A stretch of 64,000 nucleotides of DNA from Mycolicibacterium pyrenivorans. Its GTDB lineage: Bacteria > Actinomycetota > Actinomycetes > Mycobacteriales > Mycobacteriaceae. The position numbers were made by a program, and so were the translations under genes. The DNA is taken from positions 1 to 64,000 of the forward strand of contig NZ_JACKSH010000065.1 in assembly GCF_025821625.1 (NCBI RefSeq). The letters are read 5' to 3'. Below are positions 7,896-15,903 of this stretch, one piece after another (the first letter of the stretch is position 1; the number at the start of each line of letters is the position of its first letter). Under the pieces are notes generated by a model. That model worked only from the letters and a program-made list of their open reading frames with translations. It had not been told where the DNA came from and made no database searches.

Positions 7896-9223
7896 GTACC
7901 CGTACTCCCGCACGCAGCGTTTTCGACGCTGGCCTACCTGCGCTGGACTACGACTTGTATGCTACGCCGGGGCAGGCCTATCCCGAGATCCGCGAAGCTC
8001 AGCGAATCGCCCCGATCGCCATCGGGCCTGCCGGACCCGAGATTCTCTCGTACAACTTGAACCGGGCGATATTGCGTGACGAGCGCTTCGTCATGCCTCC
8101 GGGCATGAACTTGACGGCACAGGGGGTGACTTCAGGGTTGATGTGGGACAAGGTGCGTAACAACATCATCTGTCTCGAAGGTCCCCCACACAGTCGCCTG
8201 CGCAACTTGGTTTCCAAGGCGTTCACCCCGCGGTCCACAGCACAGCTCGACGAGACGATCGATGAGGTCGTCAGCGAGCTCATCGACGGGGTCGTCGACA
8301 CCGGATCGTGCGAATTCGTCGACGCGATCGCCCGGCCGTACCCGGTGCCGATCATCTGTGCGCTGATCGGGGCTCCCCGGGAAGACTGGCAACAGATTTC
8401 GGCCTGGACCGACGATGTCTTCAAAGCGTTCGGGATGGCGTCGAATGCCGGGCGTGACGAACCGATCATCATGGCCGCCTGGGCCGAGCTCGACGCCTAT
8501 GTCGATGAAATGGTGGCTCGCCGGCGCCGCCGCTTGACTGACGATTTGCTCTCCGAACTCATCCGCGCCCGGGATGACGGCGACAAGCTCAGTGGACCGG
8601 AGTTGCGCATGTTAGTGACGGGGCTGTTGATGGCCGGCACCGATACCACGCGGAACCAGCTGGCGGCCTCGGTCGATGTGCTGGCCGACCACCCGCAGTC
8701 GTGGGCGCTACTCGGTCGGCGGCCGGAATTGGCGGCGCCCGCAGTTGAGGAGACCATGCGACATTCGCCGGCCATTTGCGGCTCGGCGCGAGTGGCCGTC
8801 GATGGTGCGGAATTCGGCGGCTACGTATTTCCGCGGGGTGCTCTCATCATCGTTAACACCTTCGCTGCGAACCGGGATCCGGAAGTTTATGAGTTTCCTG
8901 ATCGCTTTGACATCGCCCGTACGGACGCGCCGGCGATCCTGACCTTCGGTGGTGGAGTGCACTATTGCCTGGGTGCGAATCTCGCTAGGCGTGAACTTGC
9001 TGCCGCTCTGCGGATCATGGCAACCCGACTGCCAAACCTGCGCAGGGTCGCGCCGACACTCTGGAAGCCGATACACGGTGTCAGCGGTCCAGCAGCGATG
9101 CATCTCGCGTTCGGAGGGGCCCCTTCGAGTTCGCTCGCCGACACGATCGCATCGTCTGCCGATGTGAGTAGGGCATATGCGCAAATATCAGAGTATAAAT
9201 TCTCGACGTGCAATAGTGCCTAG
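7892..9223 (+). CDS. cytochrome P450
   Basis: The 443-residue protein has all the class I bacterial P450 landmarks: the I-helix oxygen-activation motif AGTDTT at 248-253, the ExxR pair E287/R290 in EETMR, and the haem loop FGGGVHYCLG at 352-361 with Cys359 as haem ligand. The I-helix and haem loop match mycobacterial P450s that oxidise hydrophobic substrates. Electrons would come from a ferredoxin and a reductase; no classical 3Fe-4S ferredoxin gene is adjacent, although the Bfd-type gene lies upstream. With the next alcohol dehydrogenase it could hydroxylate and then oxidise one substrate. The CYP number cannot be assigned here. Confidence 0.95.
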   Translation: MSTRTPARSVFDAGLPALDYDLYATPGQAYPEIREAQRIAPIAIGPAGPEILSYNLNRAILRDERFVMPPGMNLTAQGVTSGLMWDKVRNNIICLEGPPHSRLRNLVSKAFTPRSTAQLDETIDEVVSELIDGVVDTGSCEFVDAIARPYPVPIICALIGAPREDWQQISAWTDDVFKAFGMASNAGRDEPIIMAAWAELDAYVDEMVARRRRRLTDDLLSELIRARDDGDKLSGPELRMLVTGLLMAGTDTTRNQLAASVDVLADHPQSWALLGRRPELAAPAVEETMRHSPAICGSARVAVDGAEFGGYVFPRGALIIVNTFAANRDPEVYEFPDRFDIARTDAPAILTFGGGVHYCLGANLARRELAAALRIMATRLPNLRRVAPTLWKPIHGVSGPAAMHLAFGGAPSSSLADTIASSADVSRAYAQISEYKFSTCNSA

Positions 9224-9283
9224 GTACTTGGTGGCGCGCCAAAGCCTGTCGCTCGGATGGTCCAGACAACAAGAGGGGCGAAA

Positions 9284-10315
9284 GTGAGTCTCGCAGCAAC
9301 AATCAGCAGTGATCGCGAACTGTCGGTGATCGAGATGGACGAACACCCCGTGGGCGCTGATGAGGTCCGCGTCGACGTGGCGTTCTGCGGACTCTGCGGG
9401 TCAGACCTTCTGATCTTTTTCGGAGCGCCGGAGCCGCTGGCCGGACACATCATGGGTCACGAGTTCTCCGGCGTGGTCCGGGAAGCGGGTTCCGGTGTTT
9501 CTGGCTGGACTGCCGGCGATCGCGTGGTGGTCAGGCCGATCAAGTCGTGCGGCGCATGCAGGGAGTGCCGAGGCGACGACGACGCCGTCTGCGTCACCGG
9601 AATCATGGGCGGCCCCGGGCTGGGATGCGCGGGCGGCCTGGGGGATTCGGTGGTGGTCCCGGCCTACATGCTTCATCGCGTACCCGACCATCTCAGCCTC
9701 GAGCACGCCGCACTGACCGAACCACTCGCCGTCGCGGTCCGCGGCGTCCGGCACGCCCAGGTGTCTAGTGATGACGCAGTGGTGATCACGGGAGCGGGCC
9801 CAATCGGAGCGTTGACTCTTGAGGTCCTCAAGGCCTACGGGCACGAGCGAGTCTTGGTTGTCGAGCCCAACGCCGGGCGGCGGGCCATGGCGGCGCGCCG
9901 CGGAGCATTGACGGCCGAACCCGCCGGGGCCGCCGCCGCAGTTGCTGAGCACTTCCCCGATGGAGTGGCCGCAATCTTCGATTGCACGGGCCGCGCCGAA
10001 TGTCTTCAACAGAACGTCGATGTCGCCGGATACGGCGCGCGCATCGTCGTTCTCGGGATCGCGTCGACACCGGCTGAAGTACAGCCGATGGCGATCGCGT
10101 TGAAAGAAGTCGTCATCGTCGGTTCCACCGGCTACAGCCGCAATGACTTCACCGGAGCGCTAGACCTTTTGGCCTCGGGGAAGGTAAACGGCGAAGCGCT
10201 GGTCACCTCGGTCGTCGACCTCGGCAGGGCGGACGCCAAGCTTCGTGAGCTGCATTCGGGGTCGACTGCAGACATCAAGGTGCTCGTCAGGCACGCTGGG
10301 CACGCGAACGCCTAA
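9284..10315 (+). CDS. zinc-dependent alcohol dehydrogenase (MDR family)
   Basis: GTG 9284 is preferred because AGAGGGGCG lies just upstream; an ATG at 9257 is in frame but has no such site. The 343-residue product has the catalytic-zinc motifs CGLCGSD and GHEFSG, the structural-zinc cysteines in CGACRECRGDDDAVC and the NAD(P)-binding GAGPIGALTLEV motif. It belongs to the medium-chain dehydrogenase/reductase (sorbitol/threonine dehydrogenase-like) branch. Its position 60 bp behind the P450 suggests that it oxidises the alcohol made by that enzyme. Confidence 0.9.
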   Translation: MSLAATISSDRELSVIEMDEHPVGADEVRVDVAFCGLCGSDLLIFFGAPEPLAGHIMGHEFSGVVREAGSGVSGWTAGDRVVVRPIKSCGACRECRGDDDAVCVTGIMGGPGLGCAGGLGDSVVVPAYMLHRVPDHLSLEHAALTEPLAVAVRGVRHAQVSSDDAVVITGAGPIGALTLEVLKAYGHERVLVVEPNAGRRAMAARRGALTAEPAGAAAAVAEHFPDGVAAIFDCTGRAECLQQNVDVAGYGARIVVLGIASTPAEVQPMAIALKEVVIVGSTGYSRNDFTGALDLLASGKVNGEALVTSVVDLGRADAKLRELHSGSTADIKVLVRHAGHANA

Positions 10316-10369
10316 CCAACATCATCGCGGCTTCCCCGATCGCTCGCGCGCGGTGGCGCACCTGCGGGA

Positions 10370-10383
10370 CTAGCTATAGCTAG
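10370..10383. promoter_or_regulatory. 14-bp perfect palindrome CTAGCTATAGCTAG
   Basis: The sequence CTAGCTATAGCTAG is self-complementary over all 14 bases and lies between the convergent 3' ends of the alcohol dehydrogenase and the TetR gene. It is AT-rich compared with its surroundings. It is too short and weak for a strong terminator and could be a protein-binding site. Confidence 0.4.
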
Positions 10384-10392
10384 CACTAGCAC

Positions 10393-11049
10393 TCAATCGG
10401 GCCGGTGCAAGAAGCCGTGCAGGATCGCGCGGATGAGTTCACGGACTATCGTGTCGCGCGACGGTTGGCCGGTGCCGAAGAATGACGAGCGCAATGCCGC
10501 CATACCCGCGATCGTCGCGACAGTGGAATGTACCGGCAGATCCTCGTCGCTGGGATGCACGCCGCTCGATCGCATGGCTTCGACCGCGATCTGTCCAAGT
10601 ACCTCAAGCGATGCTCTGACGTCGGCGATGCCGATGTCGGTCATCTCCGCTTCTGTCAGAGTGTCCGAATTCATTAGGGTCACAAGCAATCCCTTGTGCT
10701 CAACGAAGACGTCGTAGAGCCGCCCGACGAACATCTGTGCCAGCGAGTCGTCGTCATTCGCATGTTCTGGGACGACCGATTGCCACGTGCGGCCGAACTC
10801 GGCGACGAAGTCAGTGAATGGCTGTACGAGGGCTTCTCGGAACAATGTGGCCTTGGAGCCGAAGTGCCGGAACAGGAGATGCTCGGCGATGCCGGAGGCT
10901 TGTGCGATTTCGCGTGTCGTCGTGGTGCGGTAGTCCTGGCGGGCGAAGAGGTCGCGCGCGGCGTCGAGGATGAGCCGACGCGGGGCGCCGCGAGGTCGAC
11001 GCTTGCCCGACGCCGGATCCTGGGCAGAGTGAGGTGCGGTCGGGGTCAT
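10393..11049 (-). CDS. TetR/AcrR-family transcriptional regulator
   Basis: The 218-residue protein has a TetR N-terminal helix-turn-helix at about residues 25-75 (ARDLFARQDYRTTTTREIAQ and GIAEHLLFRHFGSKATLFREAL). The C-terminal two-thirds is the variable ligand-binding domain. It is divergent from the small membrane peptide/AveC-like pair starting at 11150, with about 100 bp between them, so it most likely controls that operon and itself, and perhaps the P450 operon. Confidence 0.9.
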   Translation of the reverse strand: MTPTAPHSAQDPASGKRRPRGAPRRLILDAARDLFARQDYRTTTTREIAQASGIAEHLLFRHFGSKATLFREALVQPFTDFVAEFGRTWQSVVPEHANDDDSLAQMFVGRLYDVFVEHKGLLVTLMNSDTLTEAEMTDIGIADVRASLEVLGQIAVEAMRSSGVHPSDEDLPVHSTVATIAGMAALRSSFFGTGQPSRDTIVRELIRAILHGFLHRPD

Positions 11050-11149
11050 CGTTGGGCACCAAGGTGGTTGACTTTCCTCAAGGAAGTACCCACTATCTTA
11101 ATTTGGAAAGTGACCGGTATCTAAGCGGTTCAGTCGGAAGGGTACTCGC
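11050..11149. promoter_or_regulatory. divergent promoter region of TetR and AveC-like operon
   Basis: This 100-bp gap has the AT-rich core ATCTTAATTTGG at about 11095-11106, flanked by imperfectly inverted ACCCACT (11087-11093) and AGTGACCGGT (11109-11118). The arrangement suits a TetR-type operator. A GGAAGGG ribosome site at 11136-11142 serves the 38-residue peptide. Confidence 0.45.
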
Positions 11150-11266
11150 GTGGGCGCCTTGATAATGCTGGGAACTTTGTTCGGCCTGATCGTTCTGATT
11201 TGGGCGCTGGTGTACTTCTGTGACTCCGAGGTTCGCGGTACCGCACCTGACGAGGTTGAGCAGTGA
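11150..11266 (+). CDS. 38-residue single-span membrane peptide
   Basis: GTG 11150 sits seven bases after GGAAGGG and opens a 38-codon frame starting MGALIMLGTLFG. Residues 3-23 form one strongly hydrophobic helix; the tail (CDSEVRGTAPDEVEQ) is acidic. Its stop overlaps the start of the AveC-like gene as GTGA, so the two are translationally coupled. The good ribosome site, clean membrane span and coupling make it a likely real small protein, perhaps a subunit or stabiliser of the AveC-like protein. No named family is recognised. Confidence 0.7.
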   Translation: MGALIMLGTLFGLIVLIWALVYFCDSEVRGTAPDEVEQ

Positions 11267-12099
11267 GCACCGCGACCCTGATCACCGTCATCTTCGCGTG
11301 GACAGGCGGTGTCTTCTTCCTGTTCCTCGGCGCATTCCTGAGTTATCGCCAGAAGCGGCTCAACCCCGTGCTGTTGCTGTCGGTGTGCGCGTTGTCGTTC
11401 TCCTGGATGGAGGCGCCCTACGACTGGGCGTGTTATGCGAACTTCGATCCGTCGTGGCCTCGGATGCCGTCGTGGTGGCCGTTCAACTACACCTGGGGCG
11501 GTCTGCCCGCCTCGGTGCCGCTGGGCTACATCCCTTACTTTGTCTTGCCGGCGGTGATCGGTGCCACGATCGGCCGATGGTTGGCCGCGAAGTTCCACTG
11601 GCGGCGGCCGTGGACGCTGCTCACGGTGGGCCTCGTGGTGGGCTGTGTCTGGGCGTTCCTGTTCAACGCGATTCTGGGGGCCCGTGGCGGGTCAACCCAG
11701 TACGGCTACGTGATCGGCGGGCTGGCGTTGTGGGAAGGCGAGAAATGGCAGTACCCGCTCTATGACACGCTGGCGATGGGTGTGCAGATGATGCTGTTCA
11801 CCTATCTGATGGGCCGAACAGACTCGAAGGGCCGCACAGTGCTCGAGTCGTGGGCGGCCAAGCGCACGTCGACGAGGAGCAAGACGATCGCGTTGGCGAT
11901 CGCTGCGGTGATCGTCGTCGGCCACTTGACCTACGCGGCGGTCTTCCTGCCGCACCTCATCACCAAGCTAGCCGGATATCAAAACGTCGGTCCGACCGAG
12001 GAGATATTCCCGGGCTATCCCAACCAACCGCTGCACGGCGGGCTGGGCGGAAGTCAGCGCTACCCAGGCTACGATGGGCCCGGCGAGCCGCCTGCCTAA
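11263..12099 (+). CDS. AveC-like (spirocyclase family) membrane protein
   Basis: The 278-residue protein has about six to seven hydrophobic segments and a tryptophan-rich periplasmic or lumenal-type loop (MEAPYDWACYANFDPSWPRM) between the second and third. This matches the AveC family, named for the Streptomyces protein that acts in avermectin spiroketal formation; mycobacterial paralogues are numerous and uncharacterised. The C-terminus has a glycine/proline-rich tail. It is co-translated with the upstream 38-residue membrane peptide and lies in a P450, dehydrogenase and acyl-CoA dehydrogenase neighbourhood, so a role in isoprenoid or polyketide-like lipid processing is plausible but unproven. 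Confidence 0.8.
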   Translation: MSTATLITVIFAWTGGVFFLFLGAFLSYRQKRLNPVLLLSVCALSFSWMEAPYDWACYANFDPSWPRMPSWWPFNYTWGGLPASVPLGYIPYFVLPAVIGATIGRWLAAKFHWRRPWTLLTVGLVVGCVWAFLFNAILGARGGSTQYGYVIGGLALWEGEKWQYPLYDTLAMGVQMMLFTYLMGRTDSKGRTVLESWAAKRTSTRSKTIALAIAAVIVVGHLTYAAVFLPHLITKLAGYQNVGPTEEIFPGYPNQPLHGGLGGSQRYPGYDGPGEPPA

Positions 12100-12227
12100 A
12101 CCCTTGGGCGGACCTCGAAACTCGGGCCGCCACCTCGATACGGAAGACAAGTCACACGGGGCATAGGGTCGTTTCCACTGCTACACGCATCCACAGCCTA
12201 GATCGGGGGGCCGCCGTAAGCCAGAGT

Positions 12228-12245
12228 TGAGAACAGTTATTCTCA
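12228..12245. promoter_or_regulatory. inverted repeat TGAGAA-N6-TTCTCA
   Basis: Six-base perfect arms are separated by CAGTTA, 26 bp upstream of the 60-residue membrane peptide start. The spacing and AT-rich nature fit a dimeric repressor operator overlapping its promoter. Confidence 0.45.
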
Positions 12246-12270
12246 TCAACGGCGAAAGGAGGAGTGGTGC

Positions 12271-12453
12271 GTGATGAGTGTCGCCGCTCTACGGCTCGCG
12301 GTGTTTGCGCTCTTCGCGTCGATCATCGTTATGCGCCAGTCGCTGTGTCTGTTGTGCCTGGCCTCCGTACTGGTCATCGTTTTGGCCGGCACCCCATGGG
12401 TGATGGAAGCCGGATTGCGCGGAAATGGTGGCGACTTGCCGGCCGCTTGTTGA
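12271..12453 (+). CDS. 60-residue hydrophobic peptide
   Basis: GTG 12271 (followed directly by ATG 12274) lies eight bases after a strong AAAGGAGG site. The product has a hydrophobic stretch over residues 5-46 able to form two short membrane helices, with a CLLC cysteine pair in the middle and a final Cys. No family is recognised. The ribosome site is among the strongest in the window, which supports expression. It stands alone between the AveC-like gene and the acyl-CoA dehydrogenase, behind the 12228-12245 inverted repeat. Confidence 0.55.
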   Translation: MMSVAALRLAVFALFASIIVMRQSLCLLCLASVLVIVLAGTPWVMEAGLRGNGGDLPAAC

Positions 12454-12538
12454 GATGAAGGACCGCAAATCGACGGCGTGGAGATGCTCGTGATGATTCG
12501 AATTGCGCAGACTGAGAATGACCAAAGGACGTGACAGT

Positions 12539-13732
12539 GTGACCAGGCTGGCCCAAACCATTGGATTGACCGAGATTCAGACGGAGATCGTCTCGGCGGT
12601 TAGGCATTTCGTCGACACCGAGATCATTCCCAGCGCACACGAACTCGAGCGCGCCGACGCATACCCTACGGAAATCGTCGCAGCCATGCGCGAGATGGGG
12701 CTGTTCGGGTTGATGATCCCCGAACAGTACGGAGGCTTGGGGGAATCACTCCTTACCTACGCACTGTGCGTCGAAGAACTCGCACGGGGCTGGATGAGCG
12801 TCTCCGGGGTCATCAACACCCACTTCATCGTCGCATACATGCTGTGCCGGCACGGCACCGAAGAACAGAAGCAACGCCTGCTTCCCGGGATGTCGACGGG
12901 GGAGATCCGGGGGGCCTTCTCGATGTCGGAGCCGGAGTTGGGTTCCGATGTCGCCGCTATCCGCACCCGCGGAGTTCGCGACGCCGAAGACGGTTACCGC
13001 ATATCTGGACAAAAGATGTGGCTGACCAATGGCGCAACCTCAACACTCGTGGCAGCGCTCGTCAAGACCGACGAGGGTGCCGAGCGCAGACATCACAACC
13101 TCACGGCCTTCTTGATCGAGAAGCCCTCCGGGTTCGGCGAAGTGAAGCCCGGATTGTCGATACCGAAAAAGCTCGACAAACTCGGGTATAGGGGCATCGA
13201 CACCACCGAGATGATTTTCGACGACTACGTCGCGAGCGCACAGGACGTTCTCGGCGCTGCCCCCGGAAAAGGCTTCTTCCAAATGATGGACGGTGTGGAG
13301 GTCGGTCGGGTTAACGTCGCGGCCCGCGCTTGCGGTGTCGGGATCCGCGCATTCGAACTGGCAGTTCGGTACGCGCAGCAACGTGAGACATTCGGTAGGC
13401 CAATATCGTCCCACCAGGCGGTCGCATTCCAACTGGCCGAGATGGCAACCAAGGTCGAAGCGGCACATCTAATGATGGTGAACGCAGCACGCCTGAAGGA
13501 CTCCGGTGAGCGCAACGACGTGGCAGCAGGAATGGCGAAATATCTGGCCAGTGAGTTCTGCGCCGAAGTGACCCAGCAGAGTTTCCGAATCCACGGAGGA
13601 TACGGCTACTCGAAAGAGTTCGAGATCGAACGGCTGATGCGGGACGCACCGTTCTTGCTAATCGGCGAGGGCACCAGCGAGATCCAGAAGTCCATAATTA
13701 GCAAGAGCCTGCTAGCGGAATATTCTCTCTAG
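12539..13732 (+). CDS. acyl-CoA dehydrogenase
   Basis: GTG 12539 is preferred (AAAGGA nine bases upstream), giving 397 residues; ATG 12518 is an alternative. All three acyl-CoA dehydrogenase regions are present: the N-terminal helical part, the beta domain with AFSMSEPELGSDVAAI and MWLTNG, and the C-terminal helices with RETFGRPISSHQ and RIHGGYGYSKEFEIER. The Glu in IGEGTSEIQ is the likely catalytic base. It would desaturate an acyl-CoA at C2-C3 with FAD, passing electrons to ETF. It closes the accessory island. Confidence 0.93.
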   Translation: MTRLAQTIGLTEIQTEIVSAVRHFVDTEIIPSAHELERADAYPTEIVAAMREMGLFGLMIPEQYGGLGESLLTYALCVEELARGWMSVSGVINTHFIVAYMLCRHGTEEQKQRLLPGMSTGEIRGAFSMSEPELGSDVAAIRTRGVRDAEDGYRISGQKMWLTNGATSTLVAALVKTDEGAERRHHNLTAFLIEKPSGFGEVKPGLSIPKKLDKLGYRGIDTTEMIFDDYVASAQDVLGAAPGKGFFQMMDGVEVGRVNVAARACGVGIRAFELAVRYAQQRETFGRPISSHQAVAFQLAEMATKVEAAHLMMVNAARLKDSGERNDVAAGMAKYLASEFCAEVTQQSFRIHGGYGYSKEFEIERLMRDAPFLLIGEGTSEIQKSIISKSLLAEYSL

Positions 13733-14159
13733 CAGCGTGTGACAGTCAGTCGACGGCTATGACATTGTCTGTTGCCGACATCGTCTGTTGCCCGTGGTAC
13801 GGATCTCGTCATCCTTGACCGATGCCGCCTGACCACCATCACCAACGAGAAACCCGAAATAGGAGCCGAAGCCCTGCGTGTCAGGGTGAGTTGAGTCCAG
13901 TGGTTCACAGCAAATCGGCCTGACGCAGGGCGAGATTCGGATCGACACATCATGACCAGCTCCACGATTTCCTCGGTGAACGACAATGAACGGATGGATC
14001 CGACCCACCCCTGTCGGCGGACATGAAAGTGCCCATCCGCGGCCAATAAGAACTGCCCATCTATGACTGGTCCGCCGTGCCGGCGGTGTTGAGCGAGCAC
14101 ATCGAGTTCCCGCCGTTCCCGAGGGCGCACCTGGAGAACTCGCTGGCGAACCTCGCGGC
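13733..14159. other. mobile-element debris without intact gene
   Basis: This 427-bp stretch holds no convincing gene. It contains a 16-bp tandem repeat at 13761-13792 and, at about 14020-14065, repeated AGTGCCCATC/GAACTGCCCATC units next to GCGGCCAATAAG. Those units resemble the multiple terminal repeats of IS21-type elements, so this is probably an IS end fragment. The frames that cross it match nothing I recognise. Confidence 0.4.
13761..13792. repeat. 16-bp tandem repeat, two copies
   Basis: GACATTGTCTGTTGCC is followed directly by GACATCGTCTGTTGCC, with a single mismatch. It lies just after the acyl-CoA dehydrogenase and probably belongs to the end of a lost insertion element. Confidence 0.6.
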
Positions 14160-14401
14160 TAGTGGGCTGAGCCGGGAATTCGTTGAAGATATGATGCGAG
14201 TCGTTCGAAGATCTCGTCGGCGGCTTTGGTCCAGTTGAATGGCCGTGGGTTGGCGTTCCAGGCTGCGATCCAGCCGCGGATGTCTTTCTCCAGAGCCTGG
14301 ATCGAACGGTGGACGCCGCGGCGGAGCTTCTGGTCGGTCAGCAACCCGAACCACCGCTCGACCTGGTTGAGCCATGACGAGTAGGTCGCAGTGAAATGCA
14401 T
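14159..14401 (-). pseudogene. IS630 transposase C-terminal fragment
   Basis: The last 80 residues of the fused frame read HFTATYSSWLNQVERWFGLL, then RGVHRSIQALEKDIRGWI and FNWTKAADEIFE, ending GSAH. This is the C-terminal part of an IS630 transposase, including the family SWLNQVE(R)WF motif with its catalytic Glu. It is fused in frame to reverse-transcriptase sequence at about 14400. The TAG stop uses the terminal TA of the element. Confidence 0.8.
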
Positions 14402-14752
14402 ACCCGGTTTGGGAATCTTACGTTCCCGCAACGGCTGTGGTCGAAATGCGCCCTGCCTGAGCTGAGCGCGTAGATCATCCAGGAACCCGGGAATCCCGAC
14501 CCGTTCCTCGACGTCGGCGACCGTGAGGCCGTCCACGCCCGGTGTCCGGGATCCGGTGTTACCCGCGACTCGGTCGAACGCCACGAACAGCGTTGCCGGG
14601 TCGCACACGAAGTTGAACAGGTCATCGAACCGGCGGCCAGGATCGGCCACCGCCCAACGGTGAAGTTAGGCCTGCATCTCCGATACCCGCTGTCGCGGCC
14701 CCACGGGCAACTCGAGCGAGGCGCCGGTATTCACCGGCGCACCTATCGGCAT
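14402..14752 (-). pseudogene. group II intron reverse transcriptase, N-terminal fragment
   Basis: From ATG 14752, preceded by a GGAGG site, the frame reads MPIGAPVNTGASLELP and then VSEMQA, hits TAA at 14666-14668, and continues in the same frame as LHRWAVADPGRRFDDLFNFV, ...GSRTPGVDGLTVADVEE and FRPQPLRERKIPKPG. This is the conserved LtrA start and RT-0/RT-1 region. The stop replaces a residue that is normally Lys or Thr in the MQTKLHRWA motif. After KIPKPG the frame switches to IS630 sequence, so the catalytic RT domains, maturase and endonuclease are gone. Confidence 0.8.
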
Positions 14753-15353
14753 TACAGCCTCCGTTCCTTCTCGAAACTGCTGCCGCCCTTCCCCATGCGC
14801 ACGGCTCTCCCCGGCTCGGAGTACTACGGCGGCTCCGCCCCGTCTCGGGCTGATCAGTCGACGATGGACCCAGCCAGAACGCCGCGCTGGAGGCACGACA
14901 TCGGGCAAGAACCGAGACGGTTCCCACGTTCACTGTGATTCGCTCGACGAAGGAGGAGCCCAACTCTGTCTGACCCTGCGGCATCGCCACGGCTACCCCG
15001 CAGCACGTCACCGTGGCCTCCCGGACCGACATCCACAGGCCGGCCCAGAAGTTCCCTGTCCCAACACAACCGAACAGGTGCGCACCGCGCCCGACCCATA
15101 TCCGCGAGATTGGAGCCGGTTTACCTTTCGAAGGAGGTACTCACGCTGGTTCCTCGCGTACTCCACTCCGCCACGCTCGCCGAACCCACGCCATCTGGCA
15201 GTCCTGGCGCATCCTGGCTTTGTCGGGGCTGCTCCCACCCATCCCGGCACCTCCCGGGACCGGCTGCCCCCAGCTTCACCGTTCCTGCTGCGACAGGTCC
15301 GGCGGCGAAGGTCTCTCACCTCCACTCGAATCATCAGCGCCTCGTGGCGCGCG
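14753..15353 (-). ncRNA. group II intron 5' RNA remnant (domains I-III region)
   Basis: These 600 bp lie between the IS630 junction (about 15354) and the reverse-transcriptase start, where the 5' ribozyme domains of a group II intron belong. No protein homology is present in this strand. Domains V and VI, expected 3' of the reverse transcriptase, have been deleted with the rest of it, so splicing is not possible. The exact 5' splice site (normally GTGYG) was not pinned down. The assignment rests on position and the adjoining intron protein. Confidence 0.5.
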
Positions 15354-15860
15354 CGGGTCCAGGTACAACCCGACGACATCACGCACCTTGTCGACGAACT
15401 GCGGGTCGTTGCTGATCTTGAACGTATCCACCTGATGCGGTTTGAGCCCGAACGACTTCCAGATCCGTCCCACCGCGGACTTGGACAGGCCGGTCTCGGC
15501 GGCCATCGAGGCCCGCGACCAGTGCGTGGCCTCTTTGGGTTGACGCTCCAAAGTCGCCACAATCAGCTCCTCAACGGCCTCGTCAGTGATCTTTCGCGGC
15601 GCGCCGGGGCGCGGTTCATCTGCCAGCCCGTCCATGCGTGAATCGAGGAACCGCCGCCGCCACTTGCCCACAGTTTGTGGCCACACACCCTCCTCGGCAG
15701 CCACTTCCTGGTTAGATTTCCCTGCTGCGCAACCTAATACGATCCGACACCGCTGCGCCAACGCCAGCGACGACTTCGAGCGACGCGCCCACCGCTGCAA
15801 CGTCTCACGCTCGTCATCGGTCAACGTCAACTCGACTACCGGCCGACCCCTACCTGCCAT
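15354..15860 (-). pseudogene. IS630 transposase N-terminal fragment
   Basis: ATG 15860 begins MAGRGRPVVELTLTDDERETL, the helix-turn-helix start of IS630 transposases (QRWARRSKSSLALAQRCRIV, HWSRASMAAETGLSKSAVGRIW). Homology holds to VRDVVGLYLDP at about residue 169 and is then lost where the intron sequence begins; the frame runs on to 15276 as nonsense. The expected continuation with the first catalytic Asp (VDEKSQ) is absent. Confidence 0.8.
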
Positions 15861-15903
15861 CGACCAAGTCTACAATTAATCAACCAATTTACGGCGCAAG
15901 ATA

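Noticed and set aside
13729..14130. 133-codon frame on the - strand
   Set aside because: It crosses the tandem repeat and IS-end-like units and matches nothing; treated as element debris.
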